From Microbacterium esteraromaticum (GTDB taxonomy: Bacteria; Actinomycetota; Actinomycetes; Actinomycetales; Microbacteriaceae), in contig NZ_JAEMWU010000001.1 in the NCBI RefSeq assembly GCF_017303215.1, forward strand, positions 310,001 to 374,000: a stretch of DNA of 64,000 nucleotides, written 5' to 3'. Below the pieces are notes generated by a model. It was given only the letters and a program-made list of their open reading frames with translations, ran no database searches and was not told the DNA's origin. Each line of letters opens with the position of its first letter. Within the stretch, counting starts at the first letter, position 1. Below are positions 62,726 through 64,000 of the stretch, one piece after another. The position numbers and the translations under genes are program-made.

Positions 62726-64000
62726 ATGACCACGACGCACCTTCGCGAAGCCTCACGACCGCGCGCGCGCCGGCTGTTGAGCCGCCTCGCCGCGGCGATC
62801 GTCGTCGGCACCCTCGCCTTCGGTGGCGCGTCCGCGGCATCCGCCGACGACGAGACGGATGCTCCCACACCGGCCGACCCCATCGTGCGGCTGTCGGTCT
62901 CGACCGGATCGGGCACGCCCACCGCGCCGGGCGGCCCGCTGGTGAGCACCATCACGGTCACGAATGACACCTCGTCGCCGCTCAGCGCCGGAACGGTGTC
63001 GCTGCAGGTCGGTCGGGATGCCCTCGCCGACGGTGAGGCCCTCGACCAGTGGCTGGACGACGATGCGACCAGCGCCCCTTTCCACACCCTGGCGAGCGAA
63101 GCGACCCCGGTCATCGATCGCGAGGCGTCCGGCACCGTGAACGTCGTGGTGGATGCCGTCGAGCTCGGCGATCTCGACGCGGGCGTCTACCCCGTCAGAG
63201 CTCGGCTGTCGGGGGCCTCGACGCAAGTCTCGGGCGAGGATGCCCTGCAGTGGAACCTGACCGCGAGCACCGTGCTGGTCATCGCCGAGTCCACCGCGCG
63301 CAACAGCGCCGTTCTCGTGCCGATCACCGCAACCCCCGAGAGCGGTTCGCTGCTCACGGCCGACGAGCTCTCGGCCTTGACGGCCGAGGGTGGCGCCCTC
63401 GCCGGCCAGCTCGATGCGGTCTCAGGCACGACCGCCGTGCTGGCGATCGACCCGGCGATCCCGGCCGCGATCCGGATTCTCGGAACCCGGGCCCCCGACA
63501 CCGCGACACGCTGGCTGAGCGAGCTCGAAGCGCTGCCGAACGAAGTGTTCGCCCTACAGTTCGGTGACGCGGATGCCACGGTGCAGGCTCACGCCGGGTT
63601 GCCCGAGCCCCTCGCCACCCCTGACCTGACTCCACTGCTGCTGGCCGATGACTTCCCGCCGGCGGAAGAGCTCGTCGACGCCACCCCCGCGCCCACGTCC
63701 ACGGCGGATGCCGAAGCGACCTTCCCCGACAACGAGCAGCTCACGACCCTCATCGGCGCCGAACAGGGCCTGCTCTGGCCGCGGTCAGACGTCACCACGG
63801 CCGACCTGGCGGTGTTCGGCGACTACTTCGGCGAGGACGTCACAACGATCCTGCCCTCGACGTCGTTCATCGGCGCGTCAGCGGGACGCATGACCGTCGA
63901 CGGTCACGACGCTCTGGTCGCCGATGCGACAGCATCCGCTCGTCTCTCGGCCGCCGTCGAGGCGACCGATCCCGCCGTGCTCGATCGGGAGCTCACCGCC
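62726..64000 (+). CDS. Secreted DUF6049-family protein, cut by the window end
   Basis: Only the first 425 codons lie in the window, and the frame is open to the end. It has a signal peptide (residues about 1-40, cleavage near ASAADD), a beta-rich region (VRLSVSTGSGTPTAPGGPLV, STITVTNDTSSPLSAGTVSL) and a large domain following. Proteins of this family (Rv3909-like) lie next to murJ and pcnA in Actinobacteria and are exported with a C-terminal membrane helix. murJ is expected just beyond the window edge. Confidence 0.85.
   Translation, partial: MTTTHLREASRPRARRLLSRLAAAIVVGTLAFGGASAASADDETDAPTPADPIVRLSVSTGSGTPTAPGGPLVSTITVTNDTSSPLSAGTVSLQVGRDALADGEALDQWLDDDATSAPFHTLASEATPVIDREASGTVNVVVDAVELGDLDAGVYPVRARLSGASTQVSGEDALQWNLTASTVLVIAESTARNSAVLVPITATPESGSLLTADELSALTAEGGALAGQLDAVSGTTAVLAIDPAIPAAIRILGTRAPDTATRWLSELEALPNEVFALQFGDADATVQAHAGLPEPLATPDLTPLLLADDFPPAEELVDATPAPTSTADAEATFPDNEQLTTLIGAEQGLLWPRSDVTTADLAVFGDYFGEDVTTILPSTSFIGASAGRMTVDGHDALVADATASARLSAAVEATDPAVLDRELTA

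Noticed and set aside
62641..62726. A small gene between the methyltransferase and the DUF6049 gene (possible NUDIX remnant)
   Set aside because: Fewer than 100 bases are available and no coding frame or motif is seen.

Overview
The window is high-GC DNA with GTG starts, many leaderless genes (a TAnnnT -10 box 6-8 bases before the start codon) and gene families typical of Actinobacteria. These include an IdeR/DtxR-type iron box, chaplin-like repeats with an LAxTG sorting motif, a PadR-HAAS pair, a DUF6049 protein next to pcnA, and a GNAT of the mycobacterial Rv0428c type. Family composition and gene order suggest Microbacterium or a close relative in Microbacteriaceae. The rpsF-ssb-rpsR-rplI/dnaB and pcnA/DUF6049 blocks usually lie near oriC in this phylum, so the window is probably origin-proximal. 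No tRNA, rRNA, CRISPR array, insertion sequence or prophage was seen.

Layout. 0-5 kb: a branched-chain 2-oxoacid dehydrogenase operon (E1alpha-E1beta-E2, minus strand) and a HisC-type aminotransferase. 4.8-5.5 kb: a CopG/Doc toxin-antitoxin pair. 5.4-17.7 kb: metabolism and membrane genes, namely a holin-like protein, a helical protein plus alpha/beta-hydrolase pair, a low-molecular-weight phosphatase overlapping purB (apparent CTG start), a PQQ-type sugar dehydrogenase flanked by two copies of a palindromic repeat, a PadR/HAAS operon, a MATE exporter and a 59-aa membrane protein. 17.7-25.8 kb: stress and redox genes, with a MarR regulator whose operator also sits in front of a ring-cleaving dioxygenase, a cupredoxin lipoprotein, AdhP, a J-domain protein, a WYL regulator and hydrolase, a GNAT and a DUF427 protein. 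25.9-33.5 kb: dnaB, a non-coding tract with a cluster of DnaA-box-like sites, a cell-surface locus (two secreted proteins with a shared C-terminal tail, one protein with five chaplin-like repeats and a decayed remnant), then rpsF-ssb-rpsR-rplI. 33.6-39.6 kb: a nonulosonic (sialic-acid-like) surface glycan operon. 39.6-43.6 kb: an iron-siderophore ABC importer behind an iron box. 43.6-49.6 kb: a Dpp/Opp-type peptide importer divergent from an Lrp/AsnC regulator. 49.6-58 kb: an alcohol dehydrogenase, VapBC, a DUF779/aldehyde dehydrogenase operon with a GAF regulator, and pcnA. 58-64 kb: a TetR/FAD-monooxygenase divergon, a luciferase-like oxidoreductase, a methyltransferase and the start of a DUF6049 protein cut by the window edge.

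How genes work together. AdhP (20.5 kb) and the aldehyde dehydrogenase operon (53-55 kb) are 33 kb apart, but each has a ladder of GTTGCA direct repeats spaced exactly 10 bp in front of it. The GAF regulator encoded beside the second ladder is the obvious candidate controller, giving an alcohol-to-acid oxidation regulon. In the same way the MarR protein at 18.4 kb appears to control an NAD(P)-binding oxidoreductase and an extradiol-type dioxygenase through a common GTTGAATGTNCAAC operator. The glycan cluster contains synthase, activating enzyme, phosphatase and three candidate glycosyltransferases but no UDP-GlcNAc epimerase, so its precursor must come from elsewhere in the genome.
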